From positions 1,302,001 through 1,366,000 of the forward strand of contig JABMLP010000002.1 of assembly GCA_013176395.1 (NCBI GenBank): DNA of 64,000 nt, read 5' to 3'. The notes under the pieces were generated by a model. The model made no database searches, was not told where the DNA came from, and saw only the letters and a program-made list of their open reading frames with translations. The translations under genes and the position numbers were made by a program. This DNA is from Venturia oleaginea. Lineage: Eukaryota; Ascomycota; Dothideomycetes; Venturiales; Venturiaceae. Of the stretch, positions 31,902 through 42,470 are shown piece after piece. The first letter of the stretch is position 1, and each line of letters opens with the position of its first letter.

Positions 31902-33571
31902 CTAATCAAAGCTGTACCTCAACCACTCGCCGACCGCCCTCAAACTTTCCCATCGTACACTCTCGTCGCTCTCCTGCATGAGCTCCAAACATCTTCCCTT
32001 GAGCCCGATCTTCTCCATCCACGCTCGCTTCTCTGGCACCATCTTGACTAACCACGCCACATCGTTGCACCCGATTGCCAAGACTTGCTTGTCGTTCGCC
32101 CAAGCTTTGGACAAGATCTCGGCCAATTTCTTGGGAAGCGCACCCTTGTCGTCTTCCAAAATCTTCCGAGCATTTTCACGCCAGAATGTCTCATTTCTAT
32201 GCGGTGGTGACCATCGCAAATGACCCGAATACACTTCGGCAGCGTACTGATCGAAAGTGGTCTGGGTATTTGTGTATTCGTCTGTCAGTTCTTTGAGAGC
32301 TTTGAGGTCTTCCAATAAATCAGGATCATCTGTTTTGCGGGATTGTAAAGTCTCTAGCAGTTTCGGAAGCTTTGCAAGGATCGCTGCTGGCAAAAGGGTC
32401 GTCTTGTTTGTAGTGAGAAGGTTATTCAAGGTTGAAAGCAGTAGGCGTGTGGTTTTCTCTTTTGGTGAAAGTCGAAGAAGTTGGGCGTAGAGGATTAAAA
32501 TGTTGTGCTCACTGTGGTGAATATCAGCAATGGTCATAGTAATCGGACAATATCAACCCGGCATCGATGACGGCAAATTCCTGGCAATCCTCGAGATGAA
32601 CGTGCTGAAACATGTCCGACATTAATCGCAAGGTGATGTTGAATTGATTCTCCGAAGAATAAAAGGAATAGGCAGTCGTGTGAACATACTCTTGTAATCC
32701 ATTTCCAACCAATTTACCTTCGTAGCTGAGCTGCCAGATAACTAGGAGAACACTGGTAAAGGAGCTGCAGGCCAACACCACCAGAAAGCCCACCCGACTC
32801 TACAGAACGCACACTTGCACCACTCCACAACGTCGAGTCTGTGTCCTTGGCCGCGCCAGAAGCGGCTCGGAGGATATCGAAAAGTGGGGTCACTGTCTCC
32901 TGTCTTTGCTTCCAGAAAAGCTGGCGTGATTTTCGCGAGCGAAGGACAGCCGAGTATTCCTGCACGGCTATATCCTGTAGACCAGCATCTGTAGACTTGG
33001 CAAGAGCTGAAAGCGCAGTAAAAAGTTGTGGCAGAGCTTCCTCGATTTGTGTGTCGTGTCGGTCCGATACGAGCAGAGCCTGTGAGATCATGTTCGAAAG
33101 GACGGAAGAGGTGAGGAGCGGGATAGGGTCTTCGGGGTTGGATGTAGGCTTCAGCAATGGCAAGAATGGTTTATATGGCGCAGGATGTGCGGCCAATGCC
33201 TTGACGAAGGACGGGAGGTCTATGGCTTTGTTAGTTGATGGTCAAATGAAGCAGGTCTTCAGACATGTTAAGATACCTTCTAGAAGGTCGCCTAGGAGAA
33301 CCAGCATGTACTGCACAATGTCATTCCTCTTGGAGGCAGCCTGGAAGATGCTTGTGCCATCGCTTCCGCCTAGAAAGAGCTCGACATATTCCTTCCCTTC
33401 AGACTCGACAGTCTTCTTCCTTTGCTCCTTGCGGACCTTGTCGATAGCTTTGATCTTCTTGAGGTCAATATCAGTTATGGTTTTGGCGCGCACAGCTCCC
33501 TCCCATGAGATTGGCCTCGCGCGAATGTTGTTCTGGAGGGACAGAATGTAGGTCGGAGGATCGAGAGACAT
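31902..33571 (-). CDS. VMA13: V-type ATPase subunit H (Vma13), with an apparent one-base insertion
   Basis: Regulatory subunit of the peripheral V1 sector, needed to couple ATP hydrolysis to proton pumping at the vacuole. Exons on minus: 33571-33277, 33219-32690 and 32511-31902. The total is 1435 nt, one more than a multiple of three. In exon 2 the frame passes GGVGLQLLY correctly, then must change to read VLLVIWQLSYEG. Removing one base near 32753 gives LLYHVLLVIWQLSYEG, the family sequence, and a protein of 477 aa, the usual length. The C-terminal part (YAQLLRLSPKEKTTRLL to SVRWESLRAVGEWL) is well conserved. As written the gene would be truncated; assembly error is at least as likely as a real lesion. 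Intron 32512-32689 holds a hairpin. Confidence 0.92.
32563..32629. repeat. Intronic hairpin element in VMA13 intron 2
   Basis: Within the 178-nt intron 32512-32689. Plus-strand bases from 32563 read ATCGATGACGGC then AAATTCCTGGCAA, 21 of 25 identical to the element at 40690. The partner arm (to 32629) is weaker. The element lies antisense to VMA13. Confidence 0.65.
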
Positions 33572-33778
33572 GTTGGAGCTTTGGATGTCACTTGGAGACA
33601 GACGTGCAGGCCCAATGGATGGTGGACGACAGCTCCTCGAGCTCGATGATCTTATCGGCAGCTGGAAAGGCTGGTCCATGCTCGATCAGCTAGCGGAGGC
33701 AAACAAGACGTGCCGACGAAAAAGTTGGGAGAGTGAAGACATCAAAGCGACACCAAGATATAAGAAAAGTCGAAAATC
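33572..33778. promoter_or_regulatory. Short bidirectional promoter, VMA13/DIS3
   Basis: Only 207 bp separate the divergent ATGs of VMA13 (minus) and DIS3 (plus), so both promoters must share this stretch or extend into the genes. No specific factor site assigned. Confidence 0.6.
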
Positions 33779-36700
33779 ATGACCAGTATCAAGAGGTCCC
33801 TTCCGTCTGACGGCCAGGCATCCAACCTTTCCAGCAAAGTTTACGTTCGCACTACCAGGAACGGCAAGGTCCAGAAAATCGTCCGCGAGCTCTATTTACG
33901 ACAAGACATCCCATGCTCGTCCAAACTATGCTCTGCCTGTCTCGTACATGCGCCTACCAACTACCGCAGCAAACGTGGGTTTTCCATATCACATGTTAGA
34001 TACAAGGCTTACAACTTCCAGCACAGCCATTCGTCTTGTCCGATCGGCCCATTGGAACAAAATCATTTCCGACGGGTCACTATATCGTTCCCGATACGAA
34101 TGCCTTCCTTACGGGTATGGACCTCTTTGAGGTGGAGACGGCCTTCAAAGATGTCGTTGTCCTTCAGACCGTTCTCGAAGAAGTGAAGAACCGATCGCTT
34201 CCTCTCTATCATCGCCTTGTCAGCTTGACCAAGAATGAAGACAAGCGATTTTATGTCTTCTTCAACGAGTTCCGAATCGAGACACATGTCACACGACAAC
34301 CCGGCGAAACCATCAACGATCGCAATGATCGAGCTGTGCGAAGCGCCGTGACCTGGTATCACGAGCACCTTCAAAAAGCTGTGAAGAAAGCATCCAAATG
34401 TCCTTCTATCGTCATGATCAGTGACGATCGAGATTGTCTACGGAAAGCCAAAGTTGAGAAGCTTTCGGGTCTATCACGTACGCTCCCCCCAACGAACCCA
34501 GTTCCAAAGTATGCTAATATCCGGTAGTCTACGATTATGTGTCGGGCCTCGACAGCGCCGACCAACTCCTCGACATGGTCGTTGAAGGCCGAGAACAGCG
34601 ACCCGCCACAGGTGTACAGCAACTCATCTACCCAGATTACTTCTCCATGTCAAAATTGATGACGGGGATTAAAACGGGAACTTTGCACCAAGGTATCTTC
34701 AATGTCTCGACATACAACTATCTGGAAGGAACCGTTCACGTGCCTTCCTTTGACAAGTCTCTCATCATTTTGGGTCGAGAGAACAGCAACCGTGCGGTAT
34801 CTGGAGATGTCGTAGTAGTCGAGGTTCTGCCCAAAGATCAATGGAAAGCTCCGTCAAACAAAGTTGTGGAGGAGGAGACGGTTGGCAAAAACGACAACGC
34901 TGACGCTGAGGAGAACGAGGGAATCACCACGGAGCGAGAACGAAAAGCACTACAGGAGGAGGTCAAGCGTACGCACGGCAAGAGCTCAGAAGGACGCCCT
35001 CAGCCGACAGCCCGTGTGGTCGGTGTCGTCAAACGAAATTGGAGACAGTATGTTGGACATGTGGACAAAGAGTCCGTGCGATCATCTGCCAAACAAAGCA
35101 GAGCACAACAGACGGTGTTCGTCATTCCCATGGACAAGAGAATACCCAAGATTCGAGTCCGGACACGACAGGCTGGAGAACTCCTGGGAAAGCGGGTGCT
35201 CATCACCATCGACTCGTGGGATCGTAAGTCGCGCTATCCCGTCGGCCATTTTGTTCGTTCCTTGGGCGAATTGGAGAGCAAAGGAGCAGAGACCGAAGCC
35301 TTGCTGCTCGAGTTTGACGTGCAGTACCGACCGTTCCCCAAGACTGTGCTCGACTGTTTGCCAGCAGAGGGTCATGACTGGCGGGTACCACAAAATCTGA
35401 GCGACCCAGGCTGGCAAGGCCGGAAGGATTTTCGAGACCTCATCATCTGCAGCATCGATCCTGTCGGTTGTGTGGATATCGACGACGCTCTCCATGCTCG
35501 TCCTCTTCCAAACGGAAACTTTGAGGTTGGAGTCCACATCGCCGATGTCTCTCACTTCGTCAAGCCCAACAACGCGATGGACAAGGAAGCCAGCATACGA
35601 GGAACAACAGTATACCTCGTCGACAAACGTATAGACATGTTACCGCCTCTTCTCGGAACCGACCTATGCTCTCTCAAACCGTATGTGGAACGCTACGCAT
35701 TTTCCGTAATCTGGGAAATCACCTCGGACGCCGACATTGTCAACTCACACTTCACCAAATCTGTGATCCGCTCTCGAGAAGCATTCAGCTATGAACAAGC
35801 CCAACTGCGGATCGATGACAACTCTCAACAAGACGACTTGACCAAGGGAATGCGAACTCTCCTCATGCTGTCGAAAAAGCTAAAACAGAAGCGTATGGAT
35901 GCCGGGGCACTCAACCTCGCATCCCCCGAGGTCCGCGTCGAAGCCGAGAGCGAAACTTCCGATCCAGTCGATGTCAAGACCAAGCAGATGCTCGACACAA
36001 ACTCTTTGGTCGAAGAGTTCATGCTGTTGGCCAACTGCTCCGTGGCGGCAAAAGCATACGAAGTCTTCCCTCAAACAGCTCTCCTTCGTCGCCACGCTGC
36101 GCCTCCAAAGTCAAATTTCGACGAGTTGGCCAATCAACTCAAAATCAAGAAGGGTATGGAATTGCGCACCGAGACGTCCAAAGCCGTCGCCGATTCCCTC
36201 GACACCTGCATCGATGCCTCGGAACCCTATTTCAACACCATGATCCGCGTCCTCGCTACACGTTGCATGATGTCTGCCGAGTATTTCTGCGCAGGCACAC
36301 AATCATATCCTGAGTTCAAACATTACGGTCTCGCCTCGGAAATCTATACGCATTTCACCTCGCCTATCCGTCGGTATGCCGATCTCGAGATCCACAGACA
36401 ATTAGCAGCGGCGATTGAATATGAAACCCTCGATCCTTCCCTCCACAGTAAACCCAAACTCGAAGCCGTCTGCAAGAACATCAACGTTCGTCATCGGAAC
36501 GCACAACTGGCTGGTCGTGCATCCGTAGACTATTACGTCGGACAAGCGCTCAAAGGCCGTATTCTGGAGGAGGAAGGTTTCGTGATGAAGGTGTTTAGTA
36601 ATGGGTTCACGGTGATTGTGCCCAGATTTGGGATTGAAAGACTTATTCGGTTGAAGGATCTGGCACATTCGGAACCGGAGGGCGAGTTTGATGCCGAGAA

Positions 36701-36827
36701 TTATGTTCTTAGGTTTAGTGGGAGCCGTGAGGGGAGTGTGGAGTTGTTCCAGAAGGTTAGGGTTAGAATTGCTGATGCGCTTGAGGAGTCGACGGGAAAG
36801 AGGACTATCAAGTTGGGCCTTGTGTGA
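33779..36827 (+). CDS. DIS3: Exosome catalytic subunit DIS3/RRP44
   Basis: Processive 3'-5' exoribonuclease and endonuclease of the RNA exosome in nucleus and cytoplasm. Exons 33779-33974, 34022-34477 and 34528-36827 give 983 aa (yeast has 1001). Domains in order: an N-terminal CR3-type cysteine motif (CSSKLCSAC), a PIN endonuclease domain with VPDTNAF and ISDDRDCL acids, cold-shock domains (GTLHQGIFNVS, VVGVVKRNWRQYVGH), the RNB catalytic domain with its aspartates in CSIDPVGCVDIDDALHARPL and later HFTSPIRRYADLEIHRQL, and a C-terminal S1 domain (VVEL-like end GKRTIKLGLV). All key acids are present. It lies tail to tail with RRP42, another exosome subunit. Confidence 0.96.
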
Positions 36828-37507
36828 GGGGTGGGTCTTGGAAGGATGTAGGTTATTGACTGAACGAATCGACCTGTCTGAAGGGGATGTTGATATCTCG
36901 GTATGCTGACCTGCTACTCTGGAAATCGCCATCGATGTTTCCCTCTCAAGTACTGATCCAATTATACGCACCTTCTAGAATCGTGGCCTTCTCCCGAATA
37001 GCTATAACGACCTAAACAGTCTTGAAGTCAAGATAAAGACAATGACGTTCCCATAGTTCAGGGCGTGTTTGAGAACTTTACAATGCGAGGCATTTTCGAT
37101 TTCAAGGCGCGGTAATTTCTTTGCGTAGTTCGTTCAGAGAGTGTGATTTCAATCTTGAGGGTTTTAGGCGGAAAGTAGCTCCAATTTTGATCGATAGACT
37201 ACGTGTTGTACGAGGTCAAATCAAGCTACTTGATTGGCTGAAATCGAATAGCCGCGCTGACTTCTGCGTAAACTTTGTAGTAATGATTTTTCGTAGATTA
37301 CACAATTATACAAATTCATAGAGTAGATTTCCAAGACACGTCCTCACTCTTCCAAATGGTCACAATTTGAAGTCGGATTATAGAATGCAAGAGATCGCTG
37401 TGCTCTTGGGTATCAATTATCAAAACTCCTTGGTATCTCTGCAATGAGATCACCTTTTCCCCTACCCGTTCTCTTGCAGGGCGTCGATTATCTACCTTGC
37501 CGTCATC
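36828..37507. other. Convergent intergenic region between DIS3 and RRP42
   Basis: 680 bp between two 3' ends. It contains a decayed inverted-repeat element (37061-37343) and no gene. Confidence 0.55.
37061..37343. mobile_element. Degenerate MITE-like sequence related to 20456-20834
   Basis: Begins GGGCGTGTTTGAGAA, close to the left end of the 20456 element. A weak inverted partner (CCAAGACACGTCC) lies near 37331-37343. Internal sequence is unlike the other copy apart from short GCGTAG words. Boundaries are tentative. Confidence 0.35.
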
Positions 37508-38626
37508 TCACAACTCCACCCCTAGCAAACCCTCCATGACCTCCTCGCCAACTCCGCCTTTCTCCACCACAGTTTTTATGATCGCAGCCAACACACCTCT
37601 CTTCATACCACCTCTGGGCGGGTTCCATACACCCTTCTCTTCCGTACCTTCACGGGCTGCGAAAGCCTCGTCCGGTGGCAAAGGTCTATCCCCCGTGGCA
37701 ACATTGTTCAACGCATTGGGTATCCCCGGTGTCGTCAGTCTGGAAGGGGGATCGATTGTCCTCAGGCCTAAGAGTTCGAGGTTCGATTTCTGCTTTCCTT
37801 CTGGTTCAGACGATCCTACAGAGATGGCCACAACGGCTTCTGCGACGGCGAGTTCTTCTTTTGAAGGGTCGAAGATGTAGTTTGTACCGATGGACATGAC
37901 GAGGAGAGTTATGGGCGGACGCGATAGACGTGTGCCCGTGGGAGTGAAGGGGTAGAGGTATGGCGATTCTTCCCAGTCGTCGTTGAAGAGAGGGTCTTCA
38001 TCTCCTTCTGATCTTAGAGATGGTAGACGTGTGGAGAGGAGGGCGAGGTGGGTCGCTAGACTCAGCAGAGGGAGAGGATAAGAGAGGGGTGCCGAGAGAA
38101 GGAGGATCTGAGGCAATTAGTAAACAAACTTGTAAATGGGTGCGACCAAACATACGTCGATGTAGAGTTTCCAATGATACCTGCGATTTATGTACAGCCG
38201 ATCTTTCAACTTGCCATCAGCCAACAGCGCTTCAGTGAGCATAGCAGCTAAAAATACGGGCAAAGCATCGTCGTCTCTGAATCCTGGGACTTCAATTGAA
38301 ATGTCGGTCCACGAATCTTCCCCCTCCCCTTCTCCCTCCGTCTCTTCCTCGTCACTACTCTCCTCCTCGTCATCGAGAAGTCCCGGTCTTGCAACACTCT
38401 TTTCCACCTCCGCTTTGACGCCTACAATTGCTTCTGTCCCGTCGCCGAAACATATTCTCGCACTTCCGTTTGCGCTGGGTAGAATGGCGCTTTCTGCTAT
38501 CAAGGGTCTGAATTGGGTGGGTGTTCTGCCGTCTGGTCGGATTGGTGGGGAGAAGGAGAGCGATGAGTGCAGGTATGAGAGCTCGGCTGGGGAAAGGAGG
38601 ATTTGGGACGTGTTGGCCGGCGCCAT
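37508..38626 (-). CDS. RRP42: Exosome core subunit RRP42 (RNase PH-like)
   Basis: Ring subunit of the RNA exosome core. Exons on minus: 38626-38156 and 38107-37508, giving 356 aa. Seen: LSPAELSYLHSSL and RPDGRTPTQFRPL, typical of the RNase PH-fold Rrp42/Rrp45 group, ARICFGDGTEAIVGVKAEV, an acidic insertion (DDEEESSDEEETEGEGEGED) of the kind seen in fungal homologues, then YHWKLYID at the splice. The second half has a spliced-in RNase PH second domain (PPITLLVMSIGTNYIFDPSKEEL). The C-terminal 100 residues include a Pro/Gly-rich insertion. Convergent with DIS3. Confidence 0.92.
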
Positions 38627-39808
38627 TGTTGGCAATCTGGGCACGTCTTTGGTATGCGATTGGCAATGTAAGTGCTGGTCGCGGTAGGAGGCTTCAAGAT
38701 TTTTGGACCTCTTCGGATCTAAACCTTCCGCTAGTTGTAATCTCGTCTCTCTTCTCTGCCTCAATATCTCAACCATCAACCGCGTGTTGGATGTCTTGAT
38801 CTAGCACTATCGTTTCGAGCCCGATTACTTCTCTTCATCCGCACCAAGTCACTGCCCTACAGGTCTCTGTTAACCGAAGCTGCCGTTGGTTCCCGAAATG
38901 AGTTGCTACGCTTCTTCACCATACCTTGTCACCATGCTTCGTTACCAGAAACAGATCGACTTGAGACTCAATATAAGTCTGTTGTGTAAGTCTTGGCTAG
39001 CTAGTCGTTGAAGGGTAGTAAGTAGGTAAAGCTGCCGTCCCTCTGGTTCTTATCCCTGCAATCGATGCAACCTGTTCGCTTTCTAATTTCTCCTTACACG
39101 GTGGCTACATCATTTCATCATCTCAGTGCCCTATCGTCGCCAAATCGAAGTCTCGAAATCAAAGGTACGCTTAGTTTTAGAGTCGCTTAACTCCAGATCA
39201 ATATCGATAAATTTCTGGCAATCTCAAAGAAGCATATCTCCAGAAATTCATCGATATTCATCTCGAGTTGCGCATATTCATTTCAGTTTAGGCACTGGAG
39301 TATCGGTAAAGCCACTGTGCTTGTACAGATGATAAAGGTCATTGCTGTGCTAGCTGCCGTGTCCCCGAGCAGTCGCTTCCAGGGTCGTATCAGATTATAT
39401 GCAGCCAAGTTCCCAGCTGAACTCTCTGGACCTCAAATCACCGTCAAAGGCACAGTAGGTGCCAGATCTAAACGTACCGCTTATTCAAGATATGGATTCT
39501 TCTAGCGATGGTAGGCGCCTCTAACCCGCCTTAACCATATTGGGCGGCTCTGGAATTTCTAGCGCTCAGCCTCACCAAGCCGTTCCGCACTATCAACATC
39601 TAGCTGGCTGTTTTCGGGCACGCGTCCAGCTTCGCCAGCCATGGATTCTTGGCTACTTGCAGGGCTGTTTAAATCGTCTGCCATTCCCCTCGACTTTGGC
39701 CCTTCTGAAGCTCTGCCAATTGCATTCTTGGAGTGGCGGTATTCAATTCTCATTTTGATAAGTTCTTTTTCTGCCTACTCTTTTCCTTCCACTAACACAG
39801 CTCACAAG
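38627..39808. other. Intergenic 1.2 kb with a possible 5' UTR intron
   Basis: Upstream of RRP42 (minus) and of the DUF3176 gene (plus). A GTACGC donor at 39165 and a TTTCAG acceptor ending at 39286 could bound a 122-nt 5' UTR intron, and a hairpin of the intronic family lies inside it. No coding gene seen. Confidence 0.45.
39195..39262. repeat. Hairpin element upstream of the DUF3176 gene
   Basis: Left arm 39195-39218 and right arm 39239-39262 pair at 22 of 24 positions around a 20-nt loop. The core ATATCGATAAATTTCTGG is shared with the element at 40690. It may sit inside a 5' UTR intron. Confidence 0.8.
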
Positions 39809-42082
39809 ATGTACACCTCGGACGACAAGATCCAGCCTGCCCAGGATCAGCAGTACCAGTCAGTCAACGCGAAGGATGTCCATGTCAAGACGAATGAGCT
39901 TGACCAACCAGGCACACCCGAAAATGGCCCCTCGTCACCATATCCATCACAGTCCGCATCCATGGTGGAGAAGTGGTGGCTGTTCGAATTTTTCGCCTGG
40001 TTCCTTGGAGCCGTTGGGCTGATCGCCATCGTTATCATGTTGCGGACCACTGAAGGGAAGCCAGCACCCAACTGGTACATCAAGAGCAGGTACTCATCAG
40101 TCCAGCTCACCGTCACTATCAACTCGGTTCTTTCCCTCTTTTCGACCCTTGTCAAGTCCACATTACTTATACCTGTCATAGCCGGCATGAGTCAATTGAA
40201 ATGGGTTTGGTTTCGGAAAAGACACCACTTGAGCGACTATCAACGCTTCGACTCTGCAATTCAGGGCCCGTTGGGCTCGTTGATCTTGATATGGAAGTTC
40301 CGGGGTGCGAGTTTGGCATGCCTGGGAGCATTCCTCATTGTAGCCTCTCTCGGCCTTGACTTCGCCTTCCAACAGCTGGTCGCCTATCCCTTGCGATCTG
40401 TTATCGTTTCGAATGGAACCGTCCCACGCTCGAACTCCTACTCAGGCTGGCGACCGGGTCCAATCACAGGGATTAAGCTAGCGGAACTTCCTATGGTTGG
40501 CGCAGCTTATACTGGCGTCTACGCACAGAACAACCCTTTCCTCGTCACTCCAGACTGTCCTACCGGAAACTGCACATGGACAAAGGACTATACCACACTT
40601 GGTGTTTGCTCCAAGTGTTACGATGTCACCGACCAAATCGTGAGTTCCTTCTTCCTACAACCGAACCCGATTGAAGTCTTCTATTCACAATCGATGTCGA
40701 TAAATTTCTGGCGATGATGTATTTTAGAATTGCCAGAAATTTATCGACATCGATCTCAGTTTGAGAGACTGCTCGTAGACAGCTGGATTTTCAAATTCAA
40801 AGATAGCAGAAGGGACTTCAATGAATGGCCCGCTGTGCAGCTATAATTGAACGTGTGCTAATAGACCTTTTCAGGAACGCCAGTGCGGCACTTACGATTA
40901 CATAGATACCATGGTGGATGACAAAAACATTACCTCGACCAGTATAATAGGTTCCCCGGTGCCATATTGTAACTACACCATGCCAGGCACTGTCAATACA
41001 CCAGGTCAACAGATTGCTAGCAATAGCCAATACTCCTATCCAATCCTCCTGCAGGTCAACAATACTGTAGCCTCCAACCAAACATACTTCGGGAACGGCC
41101 TCCATGCTCATATCGCGACCGTCGGAATTATGAGAGCCGAATGGAACTACACTCTCGATACCATCGGTGATGGCGATAATGCCACCGTTCGTTCCATCTG
41201 GGAACCCATCAACGTTAACGCCACGGAATGCGGCTTGGACATATGCGTCAAGAAGTATCGTGGGTCAATGGTGTTGAACAACTTCAGAGAGGAGTTGCTA
41301 GACACATTTGTCAACGCCACTGATTTCAATTTTACGGACTCTGAAAGTAGTGTAGCAAGCTTGTACATCAAGCCGCCTAGTTCTTGGACAAACCACACGG
41401 ATGAGACCACCAATACCTTCGTGATTGATCCTTTCACCATTACCGCGCTTCAATTCTTGTTCTGGTCAGCGGGCGATTCTCCTCCTTTCTTCCAAGGCGC
41501 CTTTGCAGATAGTGGATCTGGTCAAATTACATCTGAAAACGATATTGTCACTTACATTCGATATTTGAATGATACTGGAGTTGATGACATGATGACCAGG
41601 TAAGTTTCAACTTCGTTCCACCAAAGATGCCATGCGACTGACACATGCAAGCCTGGCTGCCAGCATGACGAAACGAATGCGCGAGGCATCAGAAAGTGAT
41701 CCCGCATTTGGGCTCGGTAATAGTGAAAAGGGAGACGCGATGAAAGACTTGCCGTAAGCAATCACACCCACCAGGCCCCTACATCTACTAACGAGGGACT
41801 AGTCATGTCAACGTACGTTGGGCTTGGATCTCCTTCCCTGTCATACTTCTCGCTCTAGCCCTCATTTTCCTCATTGCCTCCATGATTGAAAACGCCCGCA
41901 ATGGAGCAATGCTTTGGAAGACGAACGCTCTGGCACCCTTTCACCATCCATTAACGAAGGAAGGAAGAGAGAAGTTGCAAACTGCCTCCTCACCTGCCCA
42001 AGTTGGGCAGATCGCAGAAGAGCTAAGCGTGAAGTGGCAGAGAACAGAGGCCGGTTATCGCATGGTAGGTGCTGCGCAATAA
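39809..42082 (+). CDS. DUF3176 integral membrane protein
   Basis: Member of a large filamentous-fungus family of unknown function. Exons 39809-40639, 40875-41599, 41652-41753 and 41803-42082 give 645 aa. Seen: a Pro/Ser-rich cytosolic start, a first membrane helix (FFAWFLGAVGLIAIVIML), the DUF3176 core with STLVKSTLLIPVIAGMSQLKW, FDSAIQGPLGSLILI and a hydrophobic helix LGAFLIVASLGLDFAF. A long extracellular region follows with many Asn-x-Ser/Thr sites and paired cysteines, then a last helix (ISFPVILLALALIFLIASM) before a short cytosolic tail. Intron 1 is 235 nt and carries a perfect 23-bp hairpin. The other introns are 49-52 nt. Confidence 0.88.
40690..40754. repeat. Perfect 23-bp inverted repeat inside an intron (reference copy)
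   Basis: Arms 40690-40712 and 40732-40754 are exact reverse complements around a 19-nt loop, inside intron 40640-40874. The core is ATCGATGTCGAT followed by AAATTTCTGGC. Four related copies occur in this window, at 9784, 32563, 39195 and 56692. Confidence 0.92.
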
Positions 42083-42470
42083 TAAGATGGAAAGCCGGAG
42101 CAGTGGATGCGAAAAGCTGCCCCTGTCCTGTTTTGCGCGTCACGCGCTTTATGACTTGACGATCACCCTCACTACCTAGGGATGTATACTCTGACATGAT
42201 GATGTTTTCGATGTTAATCAGCTCTGAGATTCTACGCAAACTTACGGCCGGATTCGAACCTTCATAAAGGTAAGTTGGTCGTTGTTGTAATAGAAAATAG
42301 ACAGATTTCAGAACACGTATGCCCCTGAACTCTTTCGAGATTCAGCCTTTTTCGTTTTTCTTTCAAAGGTCAATTATAGTATCATAGGTGCATTGGAGTT
42401 TTTCACGGTAGGTCTTCCTTATCAGTCAAGCTGCACAACGCCACAAAATTGACTGAATCAGAACCATATA
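42083..42470. other. Intergenic, no gene seen
   Basis: About 390 bp between the DUF3176 stop and the first pogo-like element. A TTCGAA word within a short palindrome (AACTTAC ... GTAAGTT, 42238-42277) looks tRNA-like but does not fold as one. Confidence 0.5.

Noticed and set aside
39195..39262. Palindromic repeats considered as CRISPR-like
   Set aside because: Eukaryotic context; copies are single, dispersed and intronic, not arrayed with spacers.
40818..41440. Minus-strand frames inside the DUF3176 gene
   Set aside because: The plus strand gives a glycosylated ectodomain consistent with the family; the antisense frames have no support.
42236..42280. tRNA-like word: reverse complement contains GGTTCGAATCC, as in a T arm
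   Set aside because: The stems around it do not pair as a T arm or acceptor stem, and no D or anticodon arm is found on either side.
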